From assembly GCA_017935345.1 (NCBI GenBank), contig JAGBHU010000008.1, positions 62,001-126,000 on the forward strand: DNA of 64,000 nucleotides, read 5' to 3'. The notes beneath the pieces were generated by a model. It worked only from the letters and a program-made list of their open reading frames with translations. It was not told where the DNA came from and searched no databases. Position numbers and translations under genes: made by a program. The stretch's first letter is position 1; each line of letters begins with the position of its first letter. This DNA is from Coprococcus sp. Lineage in GTDB: Bacteria; Bacillota; Clostridia; Lachnospirales; Lachnospiraceae. Shown in pieces: positions 62,970-64,000 of this stretch.

Positions 62970-64000
62970 CTATAGTGGAACGATCCTTGTAGCAATTTTC
63001 TTACAAAATCGTATGTCATGTTCCACAAACAGCATTGTCGGCTGATATTCCAACAGCAATTTTTCAATCTGCATTCTTGAAAATACATCGATATAGTTTA
63101 GCGGTTCATCCCAAATATAAAGATGAGCAGGAGTCAGCAAACTTGCGGCAAGCAACACCTTCTTTTTCTGCCCTTCTGAATAAGTTTCCATATCCTTTAA
63201 AAACTGCACCCGTTCAAAACCAAGCTGTCTGAGTATTGCGCAGAACAAATGCTGCTCCAAATTATGTTCCTTACAAAACGCTGCCACATCTCCCTTTAAA
63301 CCGGCTGTATCCTGATGAACATATGACACCACAAGGCCTGCGGCAATTTCACAAATCCCTTCTTCTAAAAAAGTGGTATTGGTATCACGAAAACCTATTT
63401 TCTGTAAAATCATCTTAATCAATGTTGACTTCCCACACCCATTATCTCCCTGTAGCGCAATTCGTTCACCTTGATTGATTGTAACTGTGAAATCAGTAAA
63501 AACCGGATTATCTGTGCCGGTATATTGCAAGCTATAATCTTTTATATTGATAAGCATATTTTTGTGATGCACAAGCTGTATCAATTTCAAATCGACAGGC
63601 TGCTCTAAATCCTCTAAAAGGCCTTCTTTTTCTTCTATTTCCCGACCAAGTCTTTTTTCAATCTGCTTTACCCTGCTCTGCATCTTTTTTGTTTTTGCAC
63701 CGATAAATGCCCTTGTACTCAGGCATCTATCATGCTCCTTGATTGGGTCAAATCCGATTTTGGTGCGTTCATTTTTGTCAGCCCACTCCGAAGTACGCAT
63801 TGCCGCCTGCTTTAGTTTTTTAATCTCCCTTCGATGCTTTTCATTCTCTGCTATGACAAACCGGTCCTGACGTTGTTTGTTTTCCCACCAACTGGAAAAA
63901 TTGCCACTCTGTACTTCAATTGTTTTCCTGTTCAACACCAAAACATGGTCAATGCAGGCATCCAGCAAATCTCTGTCATGGGACACAAGAATAAAGCCTT
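62970..64000 (-). CDS. ABC-F ribosomal protection protein, Lsa/Vga-like (partial)
   Basis: C-terminal about 343 residues; the N-terminal part, including the first P-loop, is beyond the window. It opens with GFILVSHDRDLLDACIDHVL from the end of ABC1, followed by the tRNA-interacting linker (IKKLKQAAMRTSEWADKNERTK), then ABC2 with Walker A GDNGCGKST, signature YSEGQKKKVLL and Walker B YIWDEPLNYID. ABC-F proteins without membrane domains act on ribosomes. The layout resembles Lsa/Vga types conferring lincosamide, streptogramin A or pleuromutilin resistance; the actual drug range cannot be told. Confidence 0.88.
   Translation of the reverse strand, partial: GFILVSHDRDLLDACIDHVLVLNRKTIEVQSGNFSSWWENKQRQDRFVIAENEKHRREIKKLKQAAMRTSEWADKNERTKIGFDPIKEHDRCLSTRAFIGAKTKKMQSRVKQIEKRLGREIEEKEGLLEDLEQPVDLKLIQLVHHKNMLINIKDYSLQYTGTDNPVFTDFTVTINQGERIALQGDNGCGKSTLIKMILQKIGFRDTNTTFLEEGICEIAAGLVVSYVHQDTAGLKGDVAAFCKEHNLEQHLFCAILRQLGFERVQFLKDMETYSEGQKKKVLLAASLLTPAHLYIWDEPLNYIDVFSRMQIEKLLLEYQPTMLFVEHDIRFCKKIATRIVPL

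Overview
The window looks like a chromosomal segment of a low-G+C Gram-positive anaerobe of the class Clostridia, most likely family Lachnospiraceae. The reasons are the uniformly strong AGGAGG ribosome binding sites, the zinc-type S14 and L36 proteins, a zinc-finger adenylate kinase, a FeoA-FeoB fusion, a Trk potassium system, AzlCD, an Rrf2 regulator beside sulfur genes and dlt-like genes. This is inferred from gene content only; I cannot name a genus. Nearly all genes lie on the minus strand. There is no rRNA, tRNA, CRISPR array, transposase or integrase that I can recognise.

Positions 1-14455 (read right to left) hold the S10-spc-alpha ribosomal protein cluster: rpsJ-rplC-rplD-rplW-rplB-rpsS-rplV-rpsC-rplP-rpmC-rpsQ-rplN-rplX-rplE-rpsZ-rpsH-rplF-rplR-rpsE-rpmD-rplO-secY-adk-map-infA-rpmJ-rpsM-rpsK-rpsD(partial). 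A strong promoter lies before rpsJ and an internal one before rpmJ. Spacers before rpsM, adk and rplF-rpsH carry hairpins or repeats.

Positions 14741-19801 form a MoxR/DUF58/VWA/VWA/TPR (Bat-like) operon whose last stop codon sits about 20 bp from the S10 promoter. Positions 19958-21990 hold a translationally coupled RNA methyltransferase-like gene and a NYN-LOTUS gene. A lipoprotein, a small protein and a metal-binding (HMA) protein follow. Positions 23609-31517 are an apparent operon: flippase-like membrane protein, a TetM-like ribosomal GTPase fused to a Rae1-like endonuclease, glycerol kinase and a GH3 glycosidase. Positions 31821-35079 are a sulfur-assimilation locus (cysK, metY and a divergent Rrf2 regulator).

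Positions 35121-42846 hold a second MoxR operon (DUF4125, TPR, MoxR, DUF58, transglutaminase) continuing into azlC-azlD and an S66 peptidase. Next come a D-2-hydroxyacid dehydrogenase, a two-component system with repeats in its leader and sensor, and trkA-trkH. A reductase containing a coding minisatellite and a Cys-rich small protein lead to a dlt-like surface-modification operon (51865-56320). A plus-strand TetR/CPBP pair behind a 30-bp palindrome follows, then purC, feoAB, a putative membrane-anchored metzincin protease, and the end of an ABC-F ribosome-protection gene cut by the window edge.

The most interesting points are the TetM-like/Rae1 fusion, the methyltransferase plus NYN-LOTUS pair, the dlt-like operon with an altered specificity residue and a non-DltD partner, the metzincin-like lipoprotein, and several structured leaders and tandem repeats.
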